From: Litorimonas sp964425355
GTDB taxonomy: Bacteria; Pseudomonadota; Alphaproteobacteria; Caulobacterales; Maricaulaceae
NCBI GenBank assembly: GCA_964425355.1
Contig: CAYRMO010000028.1
Span: 1-29,138, forward strand
DNA length: 29,138 bases
Direction: 5' to 3'
Shown: piece by piece, positions 16,301 through 22,513 of the stretch
How positions within the stretch are numbered: position 1 is the first letter of the stretch
How the letters are laid out: the number at the start of each line of letters is the position of its first letter
The notes under the pieces: generated by a model
The model's input: only the letters and a program-made list of their open reading frames with translations
Databases searched by the model: none
What the model was told of the DNA's origin: nothing
Position numbers and translations under genes: made by a program

Positions 16301-16641
16301 CGCAAATCTTTAATAGTTTGCAACAAGCTGGCATTTCATCCCTCAATATTCCTGACAATGATGTCTCAACCGCATCCGCTCGTATGCGTGCGACACTTTC
16401 TTCAGGTATTCAGGCTTTGAAAGACAATGATCTTCCTTTCCCCGAGAGCGAATATGTGCCCGAACGCGATATGACGGGTTTAAGCAATTCTGCCGTGGAA
16501 ACAGCGGTTGCGATTGGCGGGGCCAAGGGCGAAGCAATCCTTCGGCAAAGTGCTGAAGATGAATCGGTTGAACTGCAAGGTACGCTCACAGCCGAGATAG
16601 GAACCCAAGATGACGAGCATGACGTAAGTGTTTTTGGCTGA
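13351..16641 (+). CDS. large lipase-like protein with RTX-like repeats and C-terminal tag domain (candidate T4SS effector)
   Basis: A 1096-residue protein without signal peptide. N-terminal domain (about 15-330): alpha/beta-hydrolase of the class-3 lipase/DUF2974 type, with FIVTYRGTD (118-126) near the oxyanion region and the nucleophile elbow GQSLGG (Ser248). Middle (about 330-740): not recognised; contains charged helices. About 748-790: degenerate RTX/Ca-binding repeats (LGDGDNEVFGSSRSDLVSL, GGGDDGYV, AGTGIDEY). C-terminal domain (about 940-1075): shared with the 277-residue protein at 9211-10044, containing DAQLGK (971-976) and the FPxSEYVPE motif (1030-1038). The likely role is a phospholipase or lipase toxin delivered through the neighbouring T4SS. 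Lipoprotein gene 12281-13330 is just upstream. GGGAG precedes the ATG. The hydrolase assignment is firm by motif; the effector role is inference. A type I secreted RTX lipase is an alternative, but no type I exporter genes are visible. Confidence 0.85.
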   Translation: MSEGNQRLGAQTPHPNSADYAALAEMAYRRAPDANSLHIDNIKSVNAVNLLDSPQLQQAANAWREGETVETYLRDQYGLTVDPVDRGDGLTHVYTQNGFSGYVAIRDNDTPDPSDDQFIVTYRGTDIADNAEGEMFDGITAAARPLVGPALTGNVTINGARNLHPSPEDYRAAIAEATGEPFEDFTVTRDATGRVIERLVDAGDIYTNGLLGQGTYQETQYDDASALFDLVNKDLATQGQDIVTNGQSLGGGLAALVGVENGVESHTFGMAPFQRQFEIIGQRNAVRSLLTDPETAEKFGVRAESYATANVPERHRIERELSDTLSGLRTDRAGHAGQTATRKINEFNADNEADIDRDIIREFRHRASENAAEYEGNKSELYASTVAGEFTTNSGDGSLLGKFVESGAEQIIPTEDLFTYDVGDNQNDDRIGDIRRTEADGDRLFPWTGQGETLGARGLGEGLSTHSPALHDLVTQSQGTEIGGFNQLLADNPNLRYSILHHSNIAGGVTSGKVGADTDPSASQSISTSNETFYRALSNSVRSDGALYDDTYQFFDTLGKEGRGADGADIEDSSLPSLNGAITQFALQDLKIRTIGQAPGQTLTGEQSLGGINDGLVFFDVENLEPENDLNRETGAGGIPIAGRRGIHGYSDLQTVFYNEIRDQLTVPDDKGFFERGAVATARIADEITGAQLAFRNLGFTEGKLTIPDGSLEYGYVFVESGKITGTDWSLPEPGGNDDPFKLGSAIFLGDGDNEVFGSSRSDLVSLGGGDDGYVSSVEGGAIISAGTGIDEYSLQAGTGPVFATVNENYLRVGQMKDRGRTDIDPQTEMDTAVGVERVTLSDKSDVIVMEGVSDGVLLDGAGGRNYVDYRALDRDFRLDVTDGVLPTGEAYTSRLTDGEQSYYFINIADEDIRRRAVPDAELDRASETQPKTTNSEISLEQAARQMDSDYPAVQDEIAARSTAGNLTLEDAQLGKLLAQSGTPQIFNSLQQAGISSLNIPDNDVSTASARMRATLSSGIQALKDNDLPFPESEYVPERDMTGLSNSAVETAVAIGGAKGEAILRQSAEDESVELQGTLTAEIGTQDDEHDVSVFG

Positions 16642-16803
16642 TCACGTTATTCCAACTCAACATGCCATAAAATTAGTAAATATTGAGAATGCGGCCTTTA
16701 TACGGGCCCTTGTTTCATAGAGGGTGACGGGCCTTGGCATTGTAAAAGAGGGGGTAGCAAAAAGTTTTTCTGCGGAATTAAATTTTAGAGTTGAAAAGAG
16801 AAA

Positions 16804-18276
16804 CTAAAAATCTTGCGAGCCAAAACCTAGCCCTTTATCCAGATCCAATTGGCGCCAATAGCGTTCGGGAATGAGGAGCAAAATTAAGGGCAACCCGAAG
16901 GCCAATGTAACCCAGCCCCATTGATAAACTGGGCTTTCGTCCCCCAAAATAAACCGCGTATAATAGATTGGGGCTGTCGTAATAAGGACCATAAAGCCAA
17001 GACGCGGGGCAAAGGGGATAAGACCGGCCAGCCAAACTTGATACCAAGGATATCCTGTTGGCGATAAAAAGAGTAACAGTGCGATAATGGCAAGCATGCC
17101 TGCTGCCATTTTACTTTCACCGCTGGTTTCAGACTTAAAAGCTGAGTTGCGCCAGGCCAACCATAAGGCGCCCGTTGAAACGCTTATAAGAACAAAGAGG
17201 CGCGCCGATGTAACTGGATCGGTAAATCTGGAGAAGGGGCCTTCAACGAGTATAGCATAGAGAAAAGCATGGCGTCGCCATCCTTCCGAATAGGCAACCA
17301 GGCCTTGATTGGGATCATCAAATACATGGCGTAATTGGGGCCAAAGCAATCCGAGAGTGATAAGGCCAAAAAGAAGTGCCAACGGGATTAGGCGTCTAAG
17401 GTTAAACATATATTTTCTTACCAATAGAGGCGCGAGTAAGATGGGCCATAATTTTACAGCCGCTGCTCCCGCCAGAGCCATCACCGCAAGGCCCATTTTG
17501 TCCAGTTTTGCCAGTCCAAGGGCGGCCACCAGAAAGGGAATGATCAATCCATCCATATGTCCCGAATTAAATACTTCTAATAGGATAACCGGATTCCACC
17601 AATAGAGCCCCACCCATAAATAGGACCGCCCAAATAGGCCAAGCGCCCAAATAATGAGGCAAAAGCTTATGAGATCAACGCCGAGCAAAACCGCTCGCCA
17701 CCCATTTAGGTTAAAAGGGGCGATTATATGAGCCAATCCAAAACCCGCTTGCGTGGCGGGAGGGTATATCGTTTTTAAAAACGGATAATTTATCCGGCTA
17801 TGTAGCACCTCATTTTCCTGGCTTAGCGTTTGGAGGCGCCGCAACTTTGGGTCGTCTGCAAACTCTATCTCATCGCCAAATGGGCTTGCGAGCGAGGCCT
17901 CAGCGGGGGAAAATTCGTAAGGGTCCACGCCATTCACGACGCTCGCGCCGTCCCAGAGGTAACGATGCCAGTCATCCTCTAGGACGGGATTGGATGAAAA
18001 CATCATCAGGCGTGCAATAAGACCGATGGCAAATATAATCCCGAGGGCTGGGAGGTTTGGCTTTAGATGTGAAATCAATATCCAAACAGCAAGTAAGACC
18101 GCGCCCATTCCCGAGGCGAGCGCTATATAACTCCAAAGGGCTGTGTTATCCCTATGACCGTAAGGCAGGGCTTGTGAGACATAGGTGATTGCACCCGTCA
18201 GAGTCAGGATAAAAATGCCGAGGCCGAACAAGATAAATAATCCTGTCCGGCCATTAAGATTTTTTCGAAAGACCAT
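16804..18276 (-). CDS. polytopic mannosyltransferase-like glycosyltransferase (GT87/DUF2029-type, MptB-like)
   Basis: A 490-residue membrane protein with about 11-13 hydrophobic segments. After the third helix comes the loop LEDDWHRYLWDGASVVNG-DPYEFSP (residues about 98-123), the acidic ED-x2-R-Y-x-WDG motif typical of polyprenol-phosphate-dependent GT-C mannosyltransferases. A second loop has INYPFLKTIYPPATQ (about 162-176), also typical. Such enzymes transfer mannose from a lipid-linked donor on the periplasmic face, to a glycan, lipid or protein; the acceptor cannot be told from sequence. It lies 28 bases downstream of the DUF547 gene on the same strand and may be co-transcribed with it. 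No strong ribosome site (AGAAAG) is seen. Confidence 0.75.
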   Translation of the reverse strand: MVFRKNLNGRTGLFILFGLGIFILTLTGAITYVSQALPYGHRDNTALWSYIALASGMGAVLLAVWILISHLKPNLPALGIIFAIGLIARLMMFSSNPVLEDDWHRYLWDGASVVNGVDPYEFSPAEASLASPFGDEIEFADDPKLRRLQTLSQENEVLHSRINYPFLKTIYPPATQAGFGLAHIIAPFNLNGWRAVLLGVDLISFCLIIWALGLFGRSYLWVGLYWWNPVILLEVFNSGHMDGLIIPFLVAALGLAKLDKMGLAVMALAGAAAVKLWPILLAPLLVRKYMFNLRRLIPLALLFGLITLGLLWPQLRHVFDDPNQGLVAYSEGWRRHAFLYAILVEGPFSRFTDPVTSARLFVLISVSTGALWLAWRNSAFKSETSGESKMAAGMLAIIALLLFLSPTGYPWYQVWLAGLIPFAPRLGFMVLITTAPIYYTRFILGDESPVYQWGWVTLAFGLPLILLLIPERYWRQLDLDKGLGFGSQDF

Positions 18277-18304
18277 AAGTTCTTTCTAGCAGGTTTTGAT
18301 TGGC

Positions 18305-19210
18305 TTAGGAACCGCCTCCGCCTCCGCCTCCGCCAAAGCCGCCAAAACCGCCGTCACTTCCTCTATAGGAGGTTTGCTGACGGATAACGAATTCGTCTGA
18401 TGAATAGCTAAATTTACGCGCTTCAAACTCTGTAACGCTAGCGAGCTTTTTGGCGTTTTTATCACTTGATACCGAAATTAAGTGCGTGCGAAGCGCATCA
18501 TTATCACCACCAAATAGATCGGCTGCATACCACTGCATAACCGCAGGGATTTGGGCTTTGGACCCTTTAACCTTAATGTTCTTTTTAAGATGCGCGCGCG
18601 CAGCGTCTTCAAGGTCAGCATCCAAAGTTGCGCCGTGAAATCCGTCTCCTTTAAAAGCCGGGCTGCCTTTTGTGCCTTGATATAGTCCAAAAACGGCATT
18701 TGGTTTATCCGCAAAATTTGCCACAATAATATTTTTTTCAATATCATGCAGCGATAGGTCCACGCCTTGAACGGTGATACGTTTCTGTGTCCACATCTCA
18801 CCCGGCGCGTCAGCTGTTCCGCGGGCTTGTTTCATATCGCGGCGCGCTTTGGGATCTGTCATGGCTTGCATAACCAGCATATTGTGCGTGTTTAGCCAAT
18901 AGGCGAGTTGGTCATTACGCGATAGCGAAGAGACTGAAACATTGGCAAGGCGATCTAAATAGAGATTGAGAAATCTTTGTCCTTGTTGTTCAACGGCGGT
19001 ATAAGAGATCTTTGTCCGGCCGCGTTCTTTTTGGCCAAATGTTTCCGAGAATTGTTGAATATGGGAATAATCAACATTCACGGCACTTGTTGGAGCTGAG
19101 TTACTAAATTGAGTGAATGAAGCCGAGCTTGCGGCAAACGCAGCGGGCGCGCCCAGAAGGGCCGTCGAGGTGGCGGTTAGAAGTATGGCTTTGAGAAGGC
19201 GATTTGGCAT
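18305..19210 (-). CDS. exported DUF547-domain protein with Gly-rich tail
   Basis: I set the start at the ATG at 19210 because AAAGGA lies 8 bases upstream and the product then begins MPNRLLKAILL, a proper signal peptide ending in AFAA; the longer reading from 19282 lacks a ribosome site. The mature protein (about 275 residues) carries the DUF547 signature: LAYWLNTHNMLVMQ (compare AFWINLYN in the family), ITVQGVDLSLHDIEKNII, and later IPAVMQWYAADLFGGD. The function of DUF547 proteins is not established. The last 20 residues are almost all Gly with Phe (GGFGGFGGGGG), possibly a flexible or surface-adhering tail. It probably forms an operon with the mannosyltransferase-like gene. Confidence 0.8.
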   Translation of the reverse strand: MPNRLLKAILLTATSTALLGAPAAFAASSASFTQFSNSAPTSAVNVDYSHIQQFSETFGQKERGRTKISYTAVEQQGQRFLNLYLDRLANVSVSSLSRNDQLAYWLNTHNMLVMQAMTDPKARRDMKQARGTADAPGEMWTQKRITVQGVDLSLHDIEKNIIVANFADKPNAVFGLYQGTKGSPAFKGDGFHGATLDADLEDAARAHLKKNIKVKGSKAQIPAVMQWYAADLFGGDNDALRTHLISVSSDKNAKKLASVTEFEARKFSYSSDEFVIRQQTSYRGSDGGFGGFGGGGGGGGS

Positions 19211-19584
19211 GGCTGAATCCTTTCGGGTTTCGTGTTGTGTTTTAATCGGATTGCATGGGGGATCCGAAAATTGAGCATTCAATGAAAGCGTACCTCTTCG
19301 TTTCGATGTTCAATGACAACACACAACGCGTCACATAATCGATAGCGAGTTGTGAGCAGCGCTTCACGACGCGACTAAAATGTCTTGAGGACAGGCTCAA
19401 AGAGGGCTGAAAGGAGCAATGGCCCACGCCCTATTTGTCGTGGCTCCCACTATGTGGAATGCTTGATCAATTCAGGATCAAGGCGATAAAGGGTATAAAT
19501 TTAAGGTTTCATCGTGCAGGATTAACCCAAGTCTTGAAAACGTCACTCTCGTTACAAGTCCTGTTAAGCGATCAATTTGGTCGC
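19211..19584. other. intergenic stretch between the TadG-like and DUF547 genes
   Basis: About 370 bases with no convincing gene. It holds the inverted repeat at 19462-19482 and presumably the promoter of the DUF547 gene, for which I see no clear -35/-10 pair. A small inverted repeat ATTGA-GCAT-TCAAT lies near 19268-19281. Confidence 0.5.
19462..19482. repeat. 7-bp inverted repeat downstream of the TadG-like gene
   Basis: CTTGATC (19462-19468) and GATCAAG (19476-19482) are perfect inverted repeats around a 7-nt loop, about 100 bases past the stop of the minus-strand TadG-like gene. No T tract follows on either strand, so a terminator role is only possible. Confidence 0.35.
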
Positions 19585-21051
19585 CTAACGGAAGAGACGA
19601 ACAGATTCTGACAAAGATTCGGCGATGACTTCGAATTGCGCGATAAGGTTTCTGTTATCATCAGCCGTAAGCGCCATATCCGGGCTGCTCGCACAATTCG
19701 TAAGTAGCTGTTTCGTTGCCGGATCAGTAACCTTGAATGCGATGGTAAAAATATCAGTCCCATCAGCCTTGATTTTGCTACAAAGCCGAGCCGTTGCCTG
19801 ATCCGTCGCATCTGCTCTGCCGTCGGCAAGGTCATTATTATTCAGACCATTAATATAAGGCGGTCCGTCTAAAATTGATATTCTATATGCATCTGACTCG
19901 AGTCGAGACGTATTCTCGCCGTCTGTCATAAAAACCATAACACGTTTATTTGGATTGCCACTATCTTCTTGCGCATTGTCAAATGGAAGCCCGGGCGAGA
20001 GAACACGTTCGCCCCAAATTAGGCCCGCCGGAAGATAGGTGTTATCCGTTGTGTATAGATCCTTAATTTCATTTTTCAGTAAGGAATAATTATCCGTCAA
20101 GCCAATCATTTCAGCTGGGCATCTCGTCCACACATCATGATTTCCTGCATGGTTTTCCCTTGGAACAAAGTTTAAAATACCAGGAACCCTATTATGATAA
20201 CTTCCGTCTGTTTCATTTAAAGGATGCGATCTGGTACCAACGCACCCCTCCCATCTCGACTCATAGGTTTTCTCATATTCAGGACCTAGAGTGACAGTTT
20301 GATTTTCGCATTTCTCGTAGGTGTCGCCCGTCTTAACGCCGTCTCTTTCTATTTCTTCGGTATAACATGTCCCGCCAGTCTTAATTTGATCTTGTTCAGT
20401 CCGGGTTGTTTCATATTCCACTGGCCTGTGAAACCAAGATTGAGTTGCCATTGTCTCATTAATGCGAACATAGCGCGAGAACGGCACCAACCCGATTTTG
20501 CTACCGTAGCCATCTTCTTCAATGGCCTCGACAAGACCTATAGCCCCGGTTTTAAGCGCGTCCATTTTACCTTCAATACTCATCGAATCCGTATTATCGA
20601 GGACAAGAACAAGGTCCACTTTGGTGAGACGCCCGATCCCAGATTCTGATACCGCGGATATTTTCACCTCATCCCGTCCAATAAACCGCCCAAAGTGCGG
20701 CATGTATTTAATTTCTGCTTTGATCACAACAGATCTGTCGGTAAATTCAAGCTCAGGATTTAGCTCGTTAAGGTTATATCCATTCGCAATAATGACGTTA
20801 TTGGCCGCTTCAAGGCGCAGTTTTTCTTCATTGCTTTTATTGCTAAACGTATTGCGTCCATTTCCGAACTCTACAGTCGCGGCGGCTAAGACAGCCGCAT
20901 CCATATTGGCTTGTAGCTCGGTTCTCATTCTAACCATGTTTGAATAATCTACGGCGAGCCCCGTAAGACCCAAAAGCACGGCTGCCGCGCCAGAAAACAT
21001 CAAGGCCACATTGCCGTCTTGATTCAAAAAATAATTTTTAATATTACGCAT
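19585..21051 (-). CDS. TadG-like protein with von Willebrand A domain
   Basis: A 488-residue protein beginning with a TadE/TadG-like N-terminus: short NQDGNVALMFS then a single membrane helix (about 15-36), LAVDYSNMVRMRTELQANMDAA. A VWA domain begins near residue 145 with VDLVLVLDNTDSMS, which supplies a MIDAS-like D-x-T-x-S metal site, and continues with KRVMVFMTDGENT (about 368-380). A Cys-containing insertion occupies about 225-300. Such proteins (Flp pilus assembly TadG, pfam TadE_N/RseC-type pilus-assembly family) sit in the inner membrane with the VWA domain in the periplasm and are common as stand-alone genes in alphaproteobacteria. No other tad genes are in the window. AAGGG precedes the ATG by 8 bases. 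Confidence 0.82.
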   Translation of the reverse strand: MRNIKNYFLNQDGNVALMFSGAAAVLLGLTGLAVDYSNMVRMRTELQANMDAAVLAAATVEFGNGRNTFSNKSNEEKLRLEAANNVIIANGYNLNELNPELEFTDRSVVIKAEIKYMPHFGRFIGRDEVKISAVSESGIGRLTKVDLVLVLDNTDSMSIEGKMDALKTGAIGLVEAIEEDGYGSKIGLVPFSRYVRINETMATQSWFHRPVEYETTRTEQDQIKTGGTCYTEEIERDGVKTGDTYEKCENQTVTLGPEYEKTYESRWEGCVGTRSHPLNETDGSYHNRVPGILNFVPRENHAGNHDVWTRCPAEMIGLTDNYSLLKNEIKDLYTTDNTYLPAGLIWGERVLSPGLPFDNAQEDSGNPNKRVMVFMTDGENTSRLESDAYRISILDGPPYINGLNNNDLADGRADATDQATARLCSKIKADGTDIFTIAFKVTDPATKQLLTNCASSPDMALTADDNRNLIAQFEVIAESLSESVRLFR

Positions 21052-21079
21052 ATCAGTGCCCTTATTTAGGGATTCATAT

Positions 21080-21109
21080 AGTATAAAATCTGAAATAATT
21101 ATTTATGAA
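21080..21109 (-). promoter_or_regulatory. candidate promoter of the TadG-like gene
   Basis: On the minus strand: TTCATA (-35, 4/6) at 21104-21109, 18-nt spacer, TATACT (-10, 5/6) at 21080-21085, ending 28 bases before the ATG at 21051. Confidence 0.35.
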
Positions 21110-21338
21110 ACGTTGTTAATTTAGACTTAATTGATTCAATGTCTTATTTATTTCACAAGGGTCTGTTATCTAAATTGAAACAGCTTTTATTTTCCATCCA
21201 AAGCCTTCTGGGGGATCAGTGCGGGTTGTAATGAAATTCCATTTTTCATGTGTTTGTGCTCTGAATTTTAGAAGTGTATTTCTTGCGGTCGGGTGAACAC
21301 TCTAATCTTCATCTCCGCGTGTATTGGGCGCAGAGATC

Positions 21339-21362
21339 GGCGTGCGAAAGCCCGCCTTTTTT
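21339..21362 (+). terminator. orphan rho-independent terminator
   Basis: GGCGTGC (21339-21345), a GAAA tetraloop (21346-21349) and GCCCGCC (21350-21356) form a 7-pair stem with one T-C mismatch, followed directly by six T (21357-21362). It is the best terminator in the window, yet the nearest upstream plus-strand gene ends at 16641. It may end a small RNA transcribed from the 21060-21330 region. Confidence 0.6.
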
Positions 21363-21449
21363 AGAGACAAGAGAGATTTTATAGTCAGATCAAATAAAGC
21401 CTCCATTAGGGAATTGGTAACCATATTTCGAAGTCTTCGGACGAAACGA

Positions 21450-21478
21450 TTGACAAACTTTACTTTATAGGATACTTT
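21450..21478 (+). promoter_or_regulatory. promoter of the membrane protein/regulator operon
   Basis: Perfect TTGACA (-35) at 21450-21455, 17-nt spacer, TACTTT (-10, weak match) at 21473-21478. Transcription would begin near 21485, giving a leader of about 20 bases before the ATG at 21504 and ruling out the in-frame TTG at 21477 as the start. Confidence 0.5.
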
Positions 21479-21490
21479 GCAATACAAAGT
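21474..21490. promoter_or_regulatory. palindromic operator candidate, copy 1
   Basis: ACTTTGCAATACAAAGT is a 6-bp perfect inverted repeat (ACTTTG/CAAAGT) around CAATA. It overlaps the -10 box and likely transcription start of the operon encoding a winged-helix regulator. A 14/17 identical copy lies at 22497-22513. Confidence 0.45.
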
Positions 21491-21503
21491 TATAGGTCAT
21501 GTA

Positions 21504-22109
21504 ATGCAAGACATACAGAAAGCGCTAGACGGGATTACCGATATCCGAAACCAGATCGCCCTTGGGCGGATGTTTCGAGGATTTGGTCCTGCTGTGATTG
21601 GCCTTACGGGATTGTTCGCCGTTATGCTTATGGGGGCGCAATTACTCTGGCCTGAAAAACTTGCTGCGAGCAATATTGCATTATTAGGATGGTGGATTTT
21701 TGCAGCTACGCTTTGTGTAACGTTTATAGCTATCGAAATGTTTGCCTTGTCCCGCCGCTATCATGGCGGCTTGGCGGGCTCAATGATAGCAAATGCAGTC
21801 CAGGCTTTTTTGCCAATTGGCGCGGCTGGAGCTGTCCTCTGTTTCATCATATTTTCGAATAGGCCAGAGCTGGCTTGGTTGCTTCCCGGGATTTGGCAAA
21901 TCCTTATTGCGCTTGGCATTTTTAGTTCGCTAAAATTCTTGCCGAAACCCATTATTTTGGCAGGGATTTGGTATTTCGTCGCAGGGACAGTGGTCTTAAT
22001 GCTTGGGAGCCATGCCCTTACGCTCTCACCCTTAGCCATGGGAATCCCTTTTGCGATTGGGCAGGGACTAATGGCTGTGATTTTATTTAAGACTTTGGAG
22101 GTCAAATAG
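21504..22109 (+). CDS. small polytopic membrane protein paired with a winged-helix regulator
   Basis: A 201-residue product with a soluble N-terminus (MQDIQKALDGITDIRNQIA) and six hydrophobic segments (roughly residues 25-45, 55-75, 90-112, 118-135, 140-160, 172-195). I do not recognise a characterised family. I chose the ATG at 21504 because the upstream in-frame TTG (21477) lies within the predicted -10 region. The stop codon abuts the ATG of the winged-helix gene at 22110, so the two are translationally coupled. Membrane proteins of this kind next to HTH regulators can act as sensors or controllers of the regulator; this is inference from arrangement only. Confidence 0.7.
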   Translation: MQDIQKALDGITDIRNQIALGRMFRGFGPAVIGLTGLFAVMLMGAQLLWPEKLAASNIALLGWWIFAATLCVTFIAIEMFALSRRYHGGLAGSMIANAVQAFLPIGAAGAVLCFIIFSNRPELAWLLPGIWQILIALGIFSSLKFLPKPIILAGIWYFVAGTVVLMLGSHALTLSPLAMGIPFAIGQGLMAVILFKTLEVK

Positions 22110-22481
22110 ATGGACCATGATAATGAAGCGCGTTTTTCTTATGATGGCCTTGATCGGGTTATCCATGAAAAAGCACGCCTAAGTATTTTGACCTCGCTTA
22201 TGACCCATCCAAAGGGCCTTGCCTTTAGCGATTTAAAACGTCTTTGCGGCTTAACCGATGGCAATTTGAGCCGACATATCAAGGTTCTTCAAGAGGCAGA
22301 TCTTGTCAGTGTCACAAAAGGGTATGAGGGCAATCGGCCGCATACGAGTTGCGCCATTACGCCAAACGGCCAAAAACAGTTTTTAGATTATGTGAGTGTC
22401 CTTGAACAAGTCATCAAAGATGCTGGCGAACTACAAAAGTCAGCTCAGACATCTTCCCGTTTGAAGCCGAAACCAAGTTAA
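22110..22481 (+). CDS. winged helix-turn-helix transcriptional regulator (HTH_34/MarR-like)
   Basis: A 123-residue cytoplasmic protein. Residues about 17-90 form a winged helix: HEKARLSILTSLM, the helix-turn-helix FSDLKRLCGLTDGNLSRHIK (about 37-56), recognition helix with NLSRHIKVLQEA, and a wing of basic/Gly residues (VTKGYEGNRPHTSCAIT). This is the PF13601-type single-domain regulator, often a repressor of its own operon. It begins directly after the stop of the membrane protein gene. Palindrome-like sites at 21474-21490 and 22497-22513 are plausible binding sites, which would link it to the linalool dehydratase-family gene just downstream. Confidence 0.88.
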   Translation: MDHDNEARFSYDGLDRVIHEKARLSILTSLMTHPKGLAFSDLKRLCGLTDGNLSRHIKVLQEADLVSVTKGYEGNRPHTSCAITPNGQKQFLDYVSVLEQVIKDAGELQKSAQTSSRLKPKPS

Positions 22482-22496
22482 AAATTTTACCCGAAA

Positions 22497-22513
22497 GCTT
22501 TACAATGCAAAGT
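22497..22513. promoter_or_regulatory. palindromic operator candidate, copy 2
   Basis: GCTTTACAATGCAAAGT matches copy 1 (21474-21490) at 14 of 17 positions, keeping CTTT...AAAG symmetry. It overlaps the start codon (22505) of the dehydratase-family gene and contains TACAAT, a 5/6 match to a -10 box. Confidence 0.4.

Larger units (their letters stand above)
21052..21503. other. AT-rich intergenic stretch between divergent genes
   Basis: About 450 bases without a supported protein gene. It contains promoter-like elements for both flanking genes and a plus-strand rho-independent terminator at 21339-21362 that has no upstream plus-strand protein gene. A 61-codon minus-strand frame at 21302-21487 would need a TTG start inside the opposing promoter and has no ribosome site. 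Confidence 0.5.

Noticed and set aside
16168..16641. Assignment of the shared C-terminal domain to the XVIPCD or BID families
   Set aside because: Architecture and context are analogous, but I cannot see the conserved motifs of either family; calling it by those names would overstate the evidence.
16642..16803. Terminator or gene between the convergent lipase-like and mannosyltransferase genes
   Set aside because: I found no stable hairpin with a T tract and no supported open frame in these 160 bases.
21302..21487. 61-codon minus-strand frame in the intergenic region
   Set aside because: Needs a TTG start within the opposing promoter, lacks a ribosome site, and its 3' part overlaps the strong terminator hairpin.
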